This document shows positions 24,505-34,700 of a DNA stretch of 43,211 nucleotides, piece after piece (positions within the stretch are counted from its first letter, which is position 1; the number at the start of each line of letters is the position of its first letter). The translations under genes were made by a program, and so were the position numbers. Location of the stretch: assembly GCA_945869165.1 (NCBI GenBank), contig CAMBNY010000017.1, positions 1 to 43,211 on the forward strand, in the 5' to 3' direction. The DNA is from Comamonas sp. lk (lineage in GTDB: Bacteria; Pseudomonadota; Gammaproteobacteria; Burkholderiales; Burkholderiaceae_C). The notes under the pieces were generated by a model, which had not been told where the DNA came from, did no database searches, and worked only from the letters and a program-made list of their open reading frames with translations.

Positions 24505-26541
24505 ATGTTCAAAAAAATCCTCATCGCCAACCGTGGCGAGATCGCCTGCCGGGTAGCCGCTACGGCGCGGCGCATGGGTATTCGCACAGTGGCGGTGTAT
24601 TCGGATGCGGATGCCACCGCCAAGCATGTGCAGGCCTGTGATGAGGCCGTGCATATCGGGGGCAGCGCGGCGCGGGATAGCTATTTGCGTTGGGAAAAAA
24701 TCATCGCGGCGGCCCAGGCCACGGGCGCGCAAGCGGTGCATCCAGGCTATGGTTTTTTGAGCGAGAACACTGACTTCGCCCAGGCTTGTGCGGATGCTGG
24801 CCTGGTATTCATCGGGCCACCGGCTTCGGCGATTGAGGCCATGGGCCTCAAAGCAGCCTCCAAGCAACTCATGGAGCAATCAGGCGTGCCCCTGGTGCCG
24901 GGCTACCACGGCGCGGACCAAAACCCGCAGGTATTGCAGGCAGCGGCCGATGGCATAGGCTACCCGGTGCTGATCAAGGCCAGCGCAGGCGGTGGCGGCA
25001 AGGGTATGCGCGTGGTGGAGCAAGCTGCTGATTTTGCTGCCGCATTGGCCTCTTGCCAGCGCGAAGCAAAAAACAGTTTTGGTAACGATGCGGTGCTGGT
25101 CGAAAAATATGTGCAGCGCCCGCGCCACATTGAGGTTCAGATATTTGCCGATACGCATGGCAATTGCGTCTATTTGTTTGAGCGCGACTGCTCGGTGCAG
25201 CGCAGGCACCAAAAAGTGTTGGAAGAAGCGCCCGCCCCCGGCATGAGCGAGGCCTTGCGCCAGCGCATGGGCGCTGCTGCCGTAGCCGCAGCGCGCGCAG
25301 TGAACTATGTGGGTGCGGGCACGGTGGAATTCATCGTCGAGCAAAGCGGCTACGACCAACCGGAGTCTATGCAGTTTTTCTTTATGGAGATGAACACCCG
25401 CTTGCAAGTGGAGCATCCTGTTACCGAAGCGATTACCGGCCTAGACTTGGTGGAATGGCAGTTGCGCGTGGCTTGCGGCGAGCCGCTGCCTTTGCGGCAA
25501 GACGATTTACGCATCAGCGGCCACGCCATCGAAGCGCGCATTTGCGCCGAGAGCCCAGACCAAGATTTTCTGCCTGCCACCGGCTCCATGGCGGTCTATG
25601 GTTTACCGGCGCACAGCAGTTTTGCGCGGGCTGCCGTGCGCGTGGATTCGGGCGTGCGACAGGGCGATGCGATCAGCCCGTTTTACGACTCTATGGTGGC
25701 CAAGCTGATCGTGCATGGCGCAACCCGGCAGGAGGCTTTGGCGCGCATAGACGCGGCGCTGGCGCAAATCCATATCGTTGGCCTAAAAACCAATGTGCAG
25801 TTTTTGCGCTATGTAGTGCGCAGCGACTCGTTTGCACAGGCGCGGCTGGACACCGGCCTGATTGCGCGTGAAGCGGCGCATCTCTTCCACCAGGAAACCG
25901 TGCCACTGCAATTGGCGATAGCGGCTTGGGTCGCACAGGTATTGAACACCCAGGCAAGCGCCGCAAGCGCACTACCAGGCGCGTGGCAAGACCCCTGGGC
26001 CGCGACCGATGCCTGGCAGTCGCATGCGCCCATGCGCCGCGTGTTTGACTTGGAGGCCGATGGCCAGGCCCACAGCGCGGTGCTAACGCAAGGCAGCCAA
26101 GGCGGCTTGCAATTGCATTGCGCAAGCGTGGATAGCGCATTTGCCTATGCCACCTTGCCCGAGGGCGGGATGGAAGTGATGCTGGGCGGGCAGAGGCATA
26201 CGGCACATGTCTACCTGCAAGGCAGCCAGGTGCATGTATTTACTCCGCAAGGCGCAAGACAGTTGCAAGCCATAGACCGGCTGGCGCACGCAGCGGTAGC
26301 CCCGGCTGATGTCGGTCGGCTGACCGCGCCTATGCCGGGCAAACTGCTGTCTTTTTCGGTGAAAGCTGGCGACACGGTACGCCAGGGGCAGGCGCTGGCG
26401 GTGATGGAGGCGATGAAAATGGAACACCAAATCGTTGCGCCGGCGGATGGTTGCGTGCAAGAGCTGCTGTTTGCACCGGGTGACCAGGTGAGCGAGGGCG
26501 CGGAACTGCTGCGCATGCAAGCCGGGACGCTGACTAGCTAA
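24505..26541 (+). CDS. mccA: 3-methylcrotonyl-CoA carboxylase, alpha (biotin-containing) subunit
   Basis: 678 residues, with AAGGA ahead of the ATG. Residues 1-~450 are biotin carboxylase (MFKKILIANRGEIACRVAAT, GGGGKGMRVV ATP-grasp loop, EMNTRLQVEHPVTE). Residues ~600-678 are the biotin carrier domain with the biotinylated K638 in AMKMEH. Between them is the variable BT-like interaction region. It charges biotin with CO2 for MccB in leucine and isovalerate breakdown. Length fits MccA/LiuD (about 660-680). The order mccB-[vapBC]-mccA suggests an originally contiguous operon. Confidence 0.94.
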   Translation: MFKKILIANRGEIACRVAATARRMGIRTVAVYSDADATAKHVQACDEAVHIGGSAARDSYLRWEKIIAAAQATGAQAVHPGYGFLSENTDFAQACADAGLVFIGPPASAIEAMGLKAASKQLMEQSGVPLVPGYHGADQNPQVLQAAADGIGYPVLIKASAGGGGKGMRVVEQAADFAAALASCQREAKNSFGNDAVLVEKYVQRPRHIEVQIFADTHGNCVYLFERDCSVQRRHQKVLEEAPAPGMSEALRQRMGAAAVAAARAVNYVGAGTVEFIVEQSGYDQPESMQFFFMEMNTRLQVEHPVTEAITGLDLVEWQLRVACGEPLPLRQDDLRISGHAIEARICAESPDQDFLPATGSMAVYGLPAHSSFARAAVRVDSGVRQGDAISPFYDSMVAKLIVHGATRQEALARIDAALAQIHIVGLKTNVQFLRYVVRSDSFAQARLDTGLIAREAAHLFHQETVPLQLAIAAWVAQVLNTQASAASALPGAWQDPWAATDAWQSHAPMRRVFDLEADGQAHSAVLTQGSQGGLQLHCASVDSAFAYATLPEGGMEVMLGGQRHTAHVYLQGSQVHVFTPQGARQLQAIDRLAHAAVAPADVGRLTAPMPGKLLSFSVKAGDTVRQGQALAVMEAMKMEHQIVAPADGCVQELLFAPGDQVSEGAELLRMQAGTLTS

Positions 26542-26552
26542 AAGGACTTTTC

Positions 26553-27470
26553 ATGCGTATTAGTTTTTGTGCCCAAACCGATCCCGCGCCCTGGATCGCG
26601 GCTTTACACCAGCATTTGCCGCAGGCGCAGGTCGACGTGTGGCACAGCGGTGCTGCGCGCGCGGACTATGCCATTGTGTGGGCTGCGCCGCAGCAGTTCT
26701 TTGACGAGCAGACAGCGCTGAAAGCAGTATTCAATATGGGCGCAGGTGTCGATGCGCTGTTGCAACGCCAGATGCGCGCCGACCTGCCCATCGTGCGCTT
26801 GAACGATGCCGGCATGGGCGTGCAAATGGCCGAATACGTGTGCCATGCGCTGATACGCCATACGCGCGACTTTGCGCTTTTTGAGGCGCAAGCGCAGCAA
26901 GGACTGTGGCAGGAGCCGCCGGTACTGGACCGCGCCGATTTTCCCGTCGGTATTTTGGGACTGGGCGTGTTGGGCGAACAGGTGGCTCGCGCGGTGCAGC
27001 ACTTTGGTTTTCCGGTACTCGGCTGGAGCCGCACTGCGCGCCCATTGGACGGGTTACGCTGTTTCCATAGCCAGGCCCAGCTAGCAGCGTTTTTGGCAGG
27101 CACGCGGGTGCTGGTCAATTTGCTACCGCTGACGCCGCAAACCGAAAACCTGTTGAACCGCGACACCTTGTCGCAATTGCAGCCTGGCGCTTACCTGATC
27201 AATATCGCCCGCGGCAGGCATGTGGTGGACGAAGACCTGTTATCGCTGCTGGACAACGGGCAGATAGCGGGCGCCACGCTGGATGTGTTCCGCACAGAGC
27301 CGCTGCCAGCCGAACATGCGTTTTGGCGGCATCCGCGGGTGACGGTAACGCCCCATATCGCCGGGCGTACCGTGCTGCAAGACACGGTGCAGCAAATTGT
27401 GGCGAAGATCCAGGCGCTGCAAAAAGGCGAGCCGATTGAAGGCTTGGTGGACAGAGCACGGGGATATTGA
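26553..27470 (+). CDS. ghrA: 2-hydroxyacid dehydrogenase, glyoxylate/hydroxypyruvate reductase A type
   Basis: 305 residues, 11 bp after mccA with AAGGA before the ATG. The NAD(P)-binding Rossmann motif GILGLGVLGEQVA lies in the middle. The substrate-side residues are NIARGRHVVDE (Arg), DVFRTEPLP (Glu) and TPHIAG (His), the D-2-hydroxyacid dehydrogenase triad. The overall form (FNMGAGVDALL, RLNDAGMGVQMAEYV) is that of GhrA, which reduces glyoxylate and hydroxypyruvate. It probably shares a transcript with mccA; a link to leucine breakdown is not known. The downstream 219-bp gap holds no gene. Confidence 0.85.
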   Translation: MRISFCAQTDPAPWIAALHQHLPQAQVDVWHSGAARADYAIVWAAPQQFFDEQTALKAVFNMGAGVDALLQRQMRADLPIVRLNDAGMGVQMAEYVCHALIRHTRDFALFEAQAQQGLWQEPPVLDRADFPVGILGLGVLGEQVARAVQHFGFPVLGWSRTARPLDGLRCFHSQAQLAAFLAGTRVLVNLLPLTPQTENLLNRDTLSQLQPGAYLINIARGRHVVDEDLLSLLDNGQIAGATLDVFRTEPLPAEHAFWRHPRVTVTPHIAGRTVLQDTVQQIVAKIQALQKGEPIEGLVDRARGY

Positions 27471-27689
27471 GGGCCTGGCAGGGGGTTGGGTCCGCACGCG
27501 GCACCTATGCGTTATCGGTACAGCATCTGCCCGCTTTCAGCGCGGCAATCTCGCGAAGATAGTTCGGCACAACTGCACTTGCACCCACACAAACGCCTGC
27601 TTGCCGTGACAGCCTGATAGCGGCTAAGACCCGCCAGTCCACGTTACTTCTGCGCCGCGCAGGATAATCGGACCTAACTTACCCGACTT

Positions 27690-28604
27690 ATGCATCTCCC
27701 CACTCAAGTTCAACTCATAGACGTCGGCCCGCGCGACGGACTGCAAAACGAAAAGCAGCCGGTCCCCGCCGCAGTCAAGATCGAGCTGGTGCACCGCTTG
27801 CAGGCGGCAGGTTTACGCGGTATAGAGGTGACCAGTTTTGTCAGCCCCAAGTGGGTGCCGCAAATGGCGGACAACGCGCAGGTCATGGCCGGCATGCAGC
27901 GCCAAAGCGGCGTCTGCTATTCGGTGCTGACGCCCAATCTGCAAGGCTTTGAAGCCGCACTGGCCTCCAAGCCCGATGAAATAGTGGTCTTTGCTGCTGC
28001 CAGCGAGGCCTTTAGCCGCAAAAACATCAATTGCTCTATCGCCGAAAGCATAGACCGCTTTGCCCCGGTGGTGCAGGCAGCGCTGGCGGCGGGCATACGG
28101 GTGCGAGGCGCCATGTCTTGTGCGGTAGGCTGCCCTTATGAGGGGGAAATTGCACCCGAACGTGTGGGCTATTTGGCCAGCCTAATGCGCGGCATTGGTG
28201 TGCAGCACATCGGTGTCGCCGACACCATTGGCGTGGGCACGCCGCGCAAAGTGCAGGCTGCGTTTGACGCGACTTTGCAGCATTTTTCTTTGGCCGATGT
28301 GTCCGGCCATTTTCATGACACCTATGGCCAGGCGCTGGCCAACACCCTCGCGGCCATGGAAATAGGCGTGTACCAGTTTGACGCTTCGGTAGCCGGCTTG
28401 GGCGGCTGCCCGTTTGCCAAAGGCGCGACCGGCAATGTGGCCACCGAAGACGTGGTCTATATGTTGCACGGCATAGGCATAGACACCGGCATTGACCTGG
28501 ACTTGCTGATCGATGCCGGCGTGTTCATTAGCGATTATTTGCAAAGACCTAGCGGCTCGCGCGCAGCGCGTGCCTTGCTGACAAGGCGCGGGGCAACCGC
28601 ATGA
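27690..28604 (+). CDS. mvaB: Hydroxymethylglutaryl-CoA lyase
   Basis: 304 residues. It cleaves HMG-CoA to acetyl-CoA and acetoacetate, the last step of leucine degradation, downstream of the MCC reaction. Motifs of the TIM-barrel lyase are QLIDVGPRDGLQNE (metal Asp and Arg), EVTSFVSPKWVPQMAD, HFHDTYGQALAN and the signature AGLGGCPFAKGATGNVATED with the catalytic Cys. Length is normal. The stop overlaps the DUF1289 start (ATGA), so these are co-translated. Isovaleryl-CoA dehydrogenase and methylglutaconyl-CoA hydratase are not in the window. Confidence 0.95.
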   Translation: MHLPTQVQLIDVGPRDGLQNEKQPVPAAVKIELVHRLQAAGLRGIEVTSFVSPKWVPQMADNAQVMAGMQRQSGVCYSVLTPNLQGFEAALASKPDEIVVFAAASEAFSRKNINCSIAESIDRFAPVVQAALAAGIRVRGAMSCAVGCPYEGEIAPERVGYLASLMRGIGVQHIGVADTIGVGTPRKVQAAFDATLQHFSLADVSGHFHDTYGQALANTLAAMEIGVYQFDASVAGLGGCPFAKGATGNVATEDVVYMLHGIGIDTGIDLDLLIDAGVFISDYLQRPSGSRAARALLTRRGATA

Positions 28605-28885
28605 TGGACGAAACCCGCCCCGCGCGACCCGATCGGGCAGCACGCCGCCGCGATCCGGTGCGCATGTACAAAGAGTTGCTGGCCGCCCGCGTGCCCGAAG
28701 CATTGGCGTCGCGCTACGCGCCGCCATCGCCTTGCATATCGGTGTGCAAGATCGACCCCGACAGCGACCTGTGCTACGGATGTTTGCGTACCTTGGAAGA
28801 AATAGGGGCTTGGGCAAATAGCGATGATGAGGACAAACGCGCCGTCTGGGGCAAGATTGCACAACGCTTGGAGGCATCGCCATGA
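28601..28885 (+). CDS. DUF1289 small Fe-S/Zn-like protein
   Basis: 94 residues with the DUF1289 core SPCISVCKIDPDSDLCYGCL followed by RTLEEIGAW. The four cysteines (C-x3-C...C-x2-C) are laid out as a metal or Fe-S site. Function is unknown. The N-terminal ~40 residues are Arg-rich and extend beyond the usual DUF1289 core. Overlapping starts and stops on both sides (ATGA) tie it into the mvaB-isomerase unit. Confidence 0.85.
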   Translation: MMDETRPARPDRAARRRDPVRMYKELLAARVPEALASRYAPPSPCISVCKIDPDSDLCYGCLRTLEEIGAWANSDDEDKRAVWGKIAQRLEASP

Positions 28886-29526
28886 AACACATTCGCTTTT
28901 ATTTGGATTTCATTTCGCCCTATGCCTATCTGGCATTTATTGAATTACCGCGCGCATTAGAAGGCTTGAGCTACGCAGTGCAATACCAACCCGTGTTGTT
29001 TGGTGGCTTGCTTAAACACAATAACAACCTGGGCCCAGCCGAAGTGCCTATGAAGCGCGAATGGGTGTACCGCCAGTCCCAATGGCTGGCGCAGCGCCAA
29101 GGCACGGTGCTTGATTTACCAGCTGCGCATCCCTTCAATCCCTTGGGCCTCTTGCGACTGGCTGTGGCGAGCGCTGCGGATGGCTACCCCAACCGCTATG
29201 TGTGCGAAACCCTGTTCCGCCACGTTTGGGAAGGCGGCGCAGACGCGGCCGATGCGCAGCGCTTGGAGGGCCTCACGCAGCAATTGGCGCCTGCGCGCGA
29301 TCCGCGTTCGGATGAAGTGAAGCAAACACTGAGCGCGCATACCGCTCACGCCTTATCGCAAGGCGTATTTGGCGTGCCGTCCTACCAAGTCGATGACAAG
29401 GTGTTTTGGGGGATGGATGCCTTGCCGATGTTGCGCGCTTATCTCGAAGACCCCGCAAGCATTTCCGACTGCGCATGGAATGCTGCAAAAGACTTGCCAT
29501 CCGGCATCACACGCGCAAATCGCTAA
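28882..29526 (+). CDS. 2-hydroxychromene-2-carboxylate isomerase-like (DsbA/kappa-GST fold) protein
   Basis: 214 residues with GGAGG twelve bases before the ATG. The N-terminal IRFYLDFISPYAYLAF, with Ser at the thioredoxin-fold active position, and the C-terminal GVFGVPSYQVDDKVFWGMDAL are typical of HCCA isomerase/kappa-class GST proteins, which use glutathione. The founding enzyme works in naphthalene degradation, but many homologues are uncharacterised and no aromatic-degradation genes are near. Its stop ends the mvaB unit. Confidence 0.85.
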   Translation: MKHIRFYLDFISPYAYLAFIELPRALEGLSYAVQYQPVLFGGLLKHNNNLGPAEVPMKREWVYRQSQWLAQRQGTVLDLPAAHPFNPLGLLRLAVASAADGYPNRYVCETLFRHVWEGGADAADAQRLEGLTQQLAPARDPRSDEVKQTLSAHTAHALSQGVFGVPSYQVDDKVFWGMDALPMLRAYLEDPASISDCAWNAAKDLPSGITRANR

Positions 29527-29653
29527 ATTGCCGCATCGCGGAAGCTAACGCAAGGGTTTGACCTTAGTTGGTCAGTATGGGGTAAGTTTGACGCAAGCCC
29601 CTGTTATTTTCACGTAAGAGCAGGGTCAGTGCCTTCTCCAAGAATACAGACAG

Positions 29654-29672
29654 CTCCCGGCGCGGGAGTTTT
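29654..29672 (+). other. GC-rich hairpin in the leader of the MFS gene
   Basis: CTCCCG-GCG-CGGGAG followed by TTTT stands nine bases before the GGAGA of the transporter gene. It has the form of a short terminator or attenuator. The rest of the 164-bp leader shows no clear riboswitch. Confidence 0.4.
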
Positions 29673-29690
29673 CAATGATTGGAGACACAA

Positions 29691-31451
29691 ATGGCTACAG
29701 CAGAAACACGCCCGATGTCCGCGGAAGAGAAGAAAGTTATTTTCGCTTCCTCGCTGGGCACGGTTTTCGAGTGGTATGACTTTTACCTTTACGGCTCTTT
29801 AGCAGCCATCATTGCGAAACAGTTTTTCAGCGGCTTGGACGAAGGCTCGGCTTTCATTTTTGCACTGCTCGCTTTCGCCGCCGGATTTATCGTACGCCCC
29901 TTCGGCGCAATTTTCTTTGGCCGCTTGGGCGACATGATAGGACGCAAGTACACCTTCTTGGTCACCATTCTGATTATGGGCTCTTCGACCTTCTTGGTTG
30001 GCATCTTGCCCAATTACGCCGCCTGGGGCGCTGCAGCGCCCATCATCCTGATCGTCCTTCGCTTGCTGCAAGGCCTGGCACTCGGTGGTGAATACGGTGG
30101 TGCAGCCACCTATGTGGCCGAGCATGCACCGCATGGCAAGCGGGGCGCTTACACCTCTTGGATTCAAACCACCGCGACTTTGGGCTTGTTCCTGAGCTTG
30201 ATGGTGATTTTGGGCACCCGTACCGCCATCGGCGAAGAAGCATTTGCCGATTGGGGCTGGCGCGTGCCTTTCATCGTGTCCATTCTATTGTTAGCCGTTT
30301 CGGTGTACATCCGTTTGAGCATGAATGAATCGCCCGCTTTCGCCAAAATGAAGGCCGAGGGCAAAACCTCGAAAGCGCCTTTGAGCGAGTCCTTTGGCGA
30401 ATGGAAAAACTTGAAGATCGTGATCCTGGCTCTGATCGGCTTGACCGCAGGCCAGGCGGTGGTCTGGTACTCCGGCCAGTTCTATGCGCTCTTCTTCCTG
30501 ACGCAGGCCCTGAAAGTGGACGGTCCGACCGCCAACATCATGGTCGCGATTTCGCTGATCATCGGTACACCCTTCTTTATCGTGTTTGGTGCGCTGTCGG
30601 ACAAGATAGGCCGCAAGCCCATCATTTTGGCGGGTTGCTTTTTGGCGGCTGTGACTTACTTCCCGGTATTTACCGCGCTGACCAAAGCGGCGAATCCTGA
30701 TCTGGCCGCTGCGCAAGCTGCTGCCAAAGTAACAGTGACCGCTGATCCGGCTGAGTGCTCCTTCCAGTTCAACCCTACCGGTACCAAAAAGTTCACTTCG
30801 TCTTGCGATATTGCTAAGCAAAAACTCGCCAATGCATCGGTTAGCTATGAAAACATAGCGGCTCCCGCAGGCCAACCCGCAGTCATTAGAGTGGGCGAAA
30901 CCGAGGTAACGACTGTGGTGACTCCGGAAGACATCGCAACGGCCAAAGCTGCTGCGGAGGCCAAGCTGGGAACGCTAAATGCCGCAGAGCCCAAAGATCC
31001 CAAGGCGATTGCAGCTGCGACCGCTAGCGTGAAGGCTTTAAGTGGCGAAAAAACCGCCAAGGACGCTACTTTGTCCGGAAAGCTTTCTGCAGCTCTAAAG
31101 GCTGCAGGCTATCCCGCCAAAGCGGATATGGCTAAGTTCGACAAAGTCACAGTCGTCGTCATCCTGACCTACCTGGTGCTCTTGGTGACCATGGTCTACG
31201 GCCCAATCGCGGCCATGCTAGTGGAAATGTTCCCTACGCGTATCCGCTATACCTCCATGAGCTTGCCCTACCACATTGGTAATGGCTGGTTCGGTGGCTT
31301 GCTACCCACCACGGCTTTTGCCATCGTGGCGCAGACCGGCAATATGTACAACGGCTTGTGGTACCCCATCATCATCGCGGGCGCTACGGTGGTGATTGGC
31401 GGCTTATTCATCAAAGAGACCAAAGACGTAGACATCTACGCGAACGACTGA
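29691..31451 (+). CDS. MFS transporter, MHS (metabolite:H+ symporter) type, with large loop insertion
   Basis: 586 residues from ATG 29691, seven bases after GGAGA. Twelve-helix MFS with FEWYDFYLYGSLA at the start, the motif-A loop GRLGDMIGRK and its second copy SDKIGRK, plus GLALGGEYGGAATYVAEH and FPTRIRYTSMSLPYHIGNGW, all typical of the MHS family (ProP, ShiA, KgtP). Between TM9 and TM10, residues ~330-484 are an inserted ~155-residue Ala/Lys/Thr-rich segment with two cysteines (AECSF, SSCDI), placed on the periplasmic side. Most MHS members are ~430-550 residues and lack it. The substrate is probably a carboxylate or betaine-like compound and cannot be fixed from sequence. Confidence 0.88.
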   Translation: MATAETRPMSAEEKKVIFASSLGTVFEWYDFYLYGSLAAIIAKQFFSGLDEGSAFIFALLAFAAGFIVRPFGAIFFGRLGDMIGRKYTFLVTILIMGSSTFLVGILPNYAAWGAAAPIILIVLRLLQGLALGGEYGGAATYVAEHAPHGKRGAYTSWIQTTATLGLFLSLMVILGTRTAIGEEAFADWGWRVPFIVSILLLAVSVYIRLSMNESPAFAKMKAEGKTSKAPLSESFGEWKNLKIVILALIGLTAGQAVVWYSGQFYALFFLTQALKVDGPTANIMVAISLIIGTPFFIVFGALSDKIGRKPIILAGCFLAAVTYFPVFTALTKAANPDLAAAQAAAKVTVTADPAECSFQFNPTGTKKFTSSCDIAKQKLANASVSYENIAAPAGQPAVIRVGETEVTTVVTPEDIATAKAAAEAKLGTLNAAEPKDPKAIAAATASVKALSGEKTAKDATLSGKLSAALKAAGYPAKADMAKFDKVTVVVILTYLVLLVTMVYGPIAAMLVEMFPTRIRYTSMSLPYHIGNGWFGGLLPTTAFAIVAQTGNMYNGLWYPIIIAGATVVIGGLFIKETKDVDIYAND

Positions 31452-31503
31452 TCGTCAATCGCGTTTGCTCTGGGTGATGAGGCACTGTGCCTGGACCCCA
31501 GAC

Positions 31504-31531
31504 AGGCCCTCCAATCGAGGGCCTATTTTTT
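31504..31531 (+). terminator. Rho-independent terminator after the MFS gene
   Basis: AGGCCCTC and GAGGGCCT form an eight-base-pair stem around CAATC, followed by ATTTTTT. The ribosome binding site of the next small gene (GGAGAAATGAG) begins at its last T. Confidence 0.9.
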
Positions 31532-31542
31532 GGAGAAATGAG

Positions 31543-31704
31543 ATGTGGAAAATCGGTGTGGGCTTTGCCCTGTTTGCGGCTCTGGCTTTGTATATCCTGA
31601 GCAATGGCGGCGATATTGATATGAGCGGGGAAAAGCATGGCGAACAAAGCCCCGCCGCGCCCGAGACACAAGCGCCTGCCCCCGACGCCAGCGCGACGAA
31701 ATAA
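31543..31704 (+). CDS. Small single-helix membrane protein
   Basis: 53 residues from ATG 31543 with GGAGA eight bases upstream; the frame is open further back but across the terminator. Residues ~4-20 (IGVGFALFAALALYILS) are one transmembrane helix or uncleaved signal. The remainder is a hydrophilic Gly/Asp then Pro/Ala-rich tail (AAPETQAPAPDAS) that would face the periplasm. No family is recognised. It sits alone between a terminator and uvrA, so its transcription must come from read-through or from a promoter within the MFS tail. Confidence 0.65.
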   Translation: MWKIGVGFALFAALALYILSNGGDIDMSGEKHGEQSPAAPETQAPAPDASATK

Positions 31705-31794
31705 GTCCGCCCCTACTGCTTAAATACCCACGGCACTGCTGAACGCGGCGAGCACTGCCTAGAATGCTGCTCCCCTACTTTGGAGCGCGTCACT

Positions 31795-34700
31795 ATGTCC
31801 GAGGGCACCATCCGCATACGCGGAGCGCGGCAACACAATCTCAAAAACCTGGACTTGGATATTCGCACCGGCGAATTGACGGTGGTTACAGGCCCCAGCG
31901 GCTCGGGCAAATCCAGTCTGGTCTTTGACACGCTGTATGCCGAAGGTCAGCGCCGCTATGTAGAAACTTTTTCTGCTTATGCGCGCCAGTTCCTGGACCG
32001 CATGGACAAACCGGCGGTGGACAAAGTGGAGGGCGTGCCCCCGGCCATCGCCATCGACCAGACCAACCCAGTACGCTCCAGCCGCTCCACCGTGGGCACT
32101 ATGACGGAGCTCAACGACCACCTCAAACTGCTGTTTTCTCGTGCGGGGCAGCTGTTTGACCGGGTCAGCGCCCAAGCGGTGCAACACGACACGCCTGAGT
32201 CCATTTATGCCGAACTGATGCGCCGCGCGGCATTGGCGGGTAACCCGCGCCTGGTCGTCACCTTTCCCGTCGAACTGCCACTGGCAACAAGCGCCGAAGA
32301 ATTGACGCAGTGGCTGAGTGCCAGTGGCTTCACCCGCGTCCATGGTGAACGCGTGTCCGGCGAGCGCCGTGTCCTGGACGTGGTGGCGGACCGCTTTCGC
32401 TTGGAAAGCGCCGACAAAGCCAGGGTACTGGAGGCGCTGGAGCTAGCCATCAAACGCGGCAGCGGCCGCGTCCACGTGTACCTTGCAGCAGACGGCGACA
32501 AGTCCTTGCCTGAGGACAATTTTTCGGCGACCGCAGCCACAAGCGGCGCGCCCGAGGTCTGGTCTTTTTCCACCGGGTTGCATTGCCCGCAAAGCGACAT
32601 CCGCTACCAAGAGCCGATTGCCTCAATGTTCTCCTTCAACTCTGCCGTCGGCGCGTGCGAAACCTGCCGGGGCTTTGGACGGGTGGTGGGCGTGGACTAC
32701 GGGCTGGTTATTCCGAACGACAAATTGACCCTGCGTGCTGGCGCCATCAAACCCATGCAAACCCCGGCCTGGCAGGAATGCCAGGACGACTTGATGCGCC
32801 ATGCGGAGGCCGAAGGCATTCCGCGTGACACGCCCTGGTACAAGCTGAGCGCGGCGCAGCAGCAATGGGTGCTCAAGGGTTCACCCAAATGGAATGGCAA
32901 ATGGAACCAGCACTGGTTTGGCGTGGACCGGTTTTTTGAATACCTGGAGAGCAAGGCCTACAAAATGCACATCCGGGTGCTGCTGTCCAAGTACCGCAGC
33001 TACACGCCCTGCGGTGTGTGCGGCGGCGCCCGGCTCAAAACCGAAAGCCTGTTGTGGCGCGTGGGCAGCCAAACCGATGCGGACGCGGTGTTGGCACCCG
33101 CCAAGCGCTTTATGCCCCAGGGCGTGCAATGGACTGGCGAGCAGTTGCAAGCCCTGCCCGGTTTGTGCCTGCATGACTTGATGCTGCTGCCGCTAGACCG
33201 GCTGCGCCTGTTTTTCGACCGCTTGCAAGTGGGCTTGGAAGCGCGCGGGCCGGGTATCCGAGGCGGCGCTGCCACTGACGCGCAAGTCGAAAAGTCATCG
33301 CGGGCTGCCGATGTAATACCTGCGCCAAGTACGCAGGGTGTGACGAGCACAAGCATCCACTCCGAAGCGGATAACAAAACCTTAAAGCTGCTACTAGATG
33401 AAATCCGCACCCGCCTGAAATACCTGTGCGATGTGGGCATCGGCTACCTGACGCTCGATAGGCAAAGCCGCACTTTGAGCGGCGGCGAAGTGCAGCGCAT
33501 CAACCTGACCACGGCTTTGGGCACCTCGCTGGTCAACACCTTGTTTGTGCTTGATGAACCCAGCATCGGCCTGCATCCACGCGATATGCACCGCATCATC
33601 GTCGCCATGCAGCGCCTGCGCGATGCCGGCAACACGCTGGTGGTGGTGGAGCACGATCCGGCAGTGATGCTGGCCGCTGACCGCATGTTGGACATGGGCC
33701 CTGGCCCCGGCGAGAAAGGCGGCCAAATTGTGTTTGACGGCAGTACCGAAGCACTGAAATCGGCCGACACATTGACAGGCGCTTACCTTGGCGGGCGCAA
33801 GCAAGTGGGCATGGGCTTTAAGCGCATGGTGGGCGACAACACGCCGCGCCTGGTGCTCGAAGGCGTGCGCGAACACAACCTAAAAAATGTGGATGTGGAA
33901 ATCCCCTTGCAACGCTTGGTCTGCGTAACCGGTGTCAGCGGTTCGGGTAAATCTACGCTGGTGCAGGACGTACTGGCACCAGCGCTCTTACGCCACTTCG
34001 GCAAAGCCACGGATACACCGGGCATTCACAGCCGCTTGCTGGGCGCGGACATGCTGAGCGAAGTGGTGTTTGTCGACCAGTCACCCATAGGCAAAACTGC
34101 GCGTTCTAACCCATCGAGCTATGTGGGCGCCTGGGATGCCATCCGCGAGATCTTTGCCACTGCGCCGCTCTCGCAAGAGCGCAGCTACACCGCGTCCAAG
34201 TTCAGCTCCAACAGCGGCGACGGGCGCTGCCCAACCTGCGGCGGCTCAGGCTTTGAGCACATTGAAATGCAATTTTTGAGCGACGTGTATTTGCGTTGCC
34301 CCGATTGCAATGGCAAGCGCTACCGACCTGAAATTTTGGAAGTGACGATTGAACGGCGCAGCGGCCCGGACGGCACACTGCGCGCATTGAACGTGGCCGA
34401 TGTGCTGGACCTGACGGTGAGCGAAGCGGCATCCGTTTTTGCGCAAGACCGCGACGTGATCCGCGCGCTGCAACCGATTGTGGATGTAGGCCTGGAGTAC
34501 GTGAAGCTGGGCCAACCGGTGCCCACTTTGTCCGGCGGTGAAGCGCAGCGCCTGAAGCTGGCGGGCTTTCTGGCCGAGGCCGCCAAAGCGGCCAGCAACA
34601 GCCGCCAGCCTATGGCGCGCCGCGGCACTTTGTTCATGCTGGACGAGCCCACCACCGGCCTGCATTTCGACGACATCGCCAAGCTGATGCGCGCCCTACG

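Noticed and set aside
31705..31794. SOS (LexA) box upstream of uvrA
   Set aside because: No CTGT-N8-ACAG-like palindrome is found in the leader.
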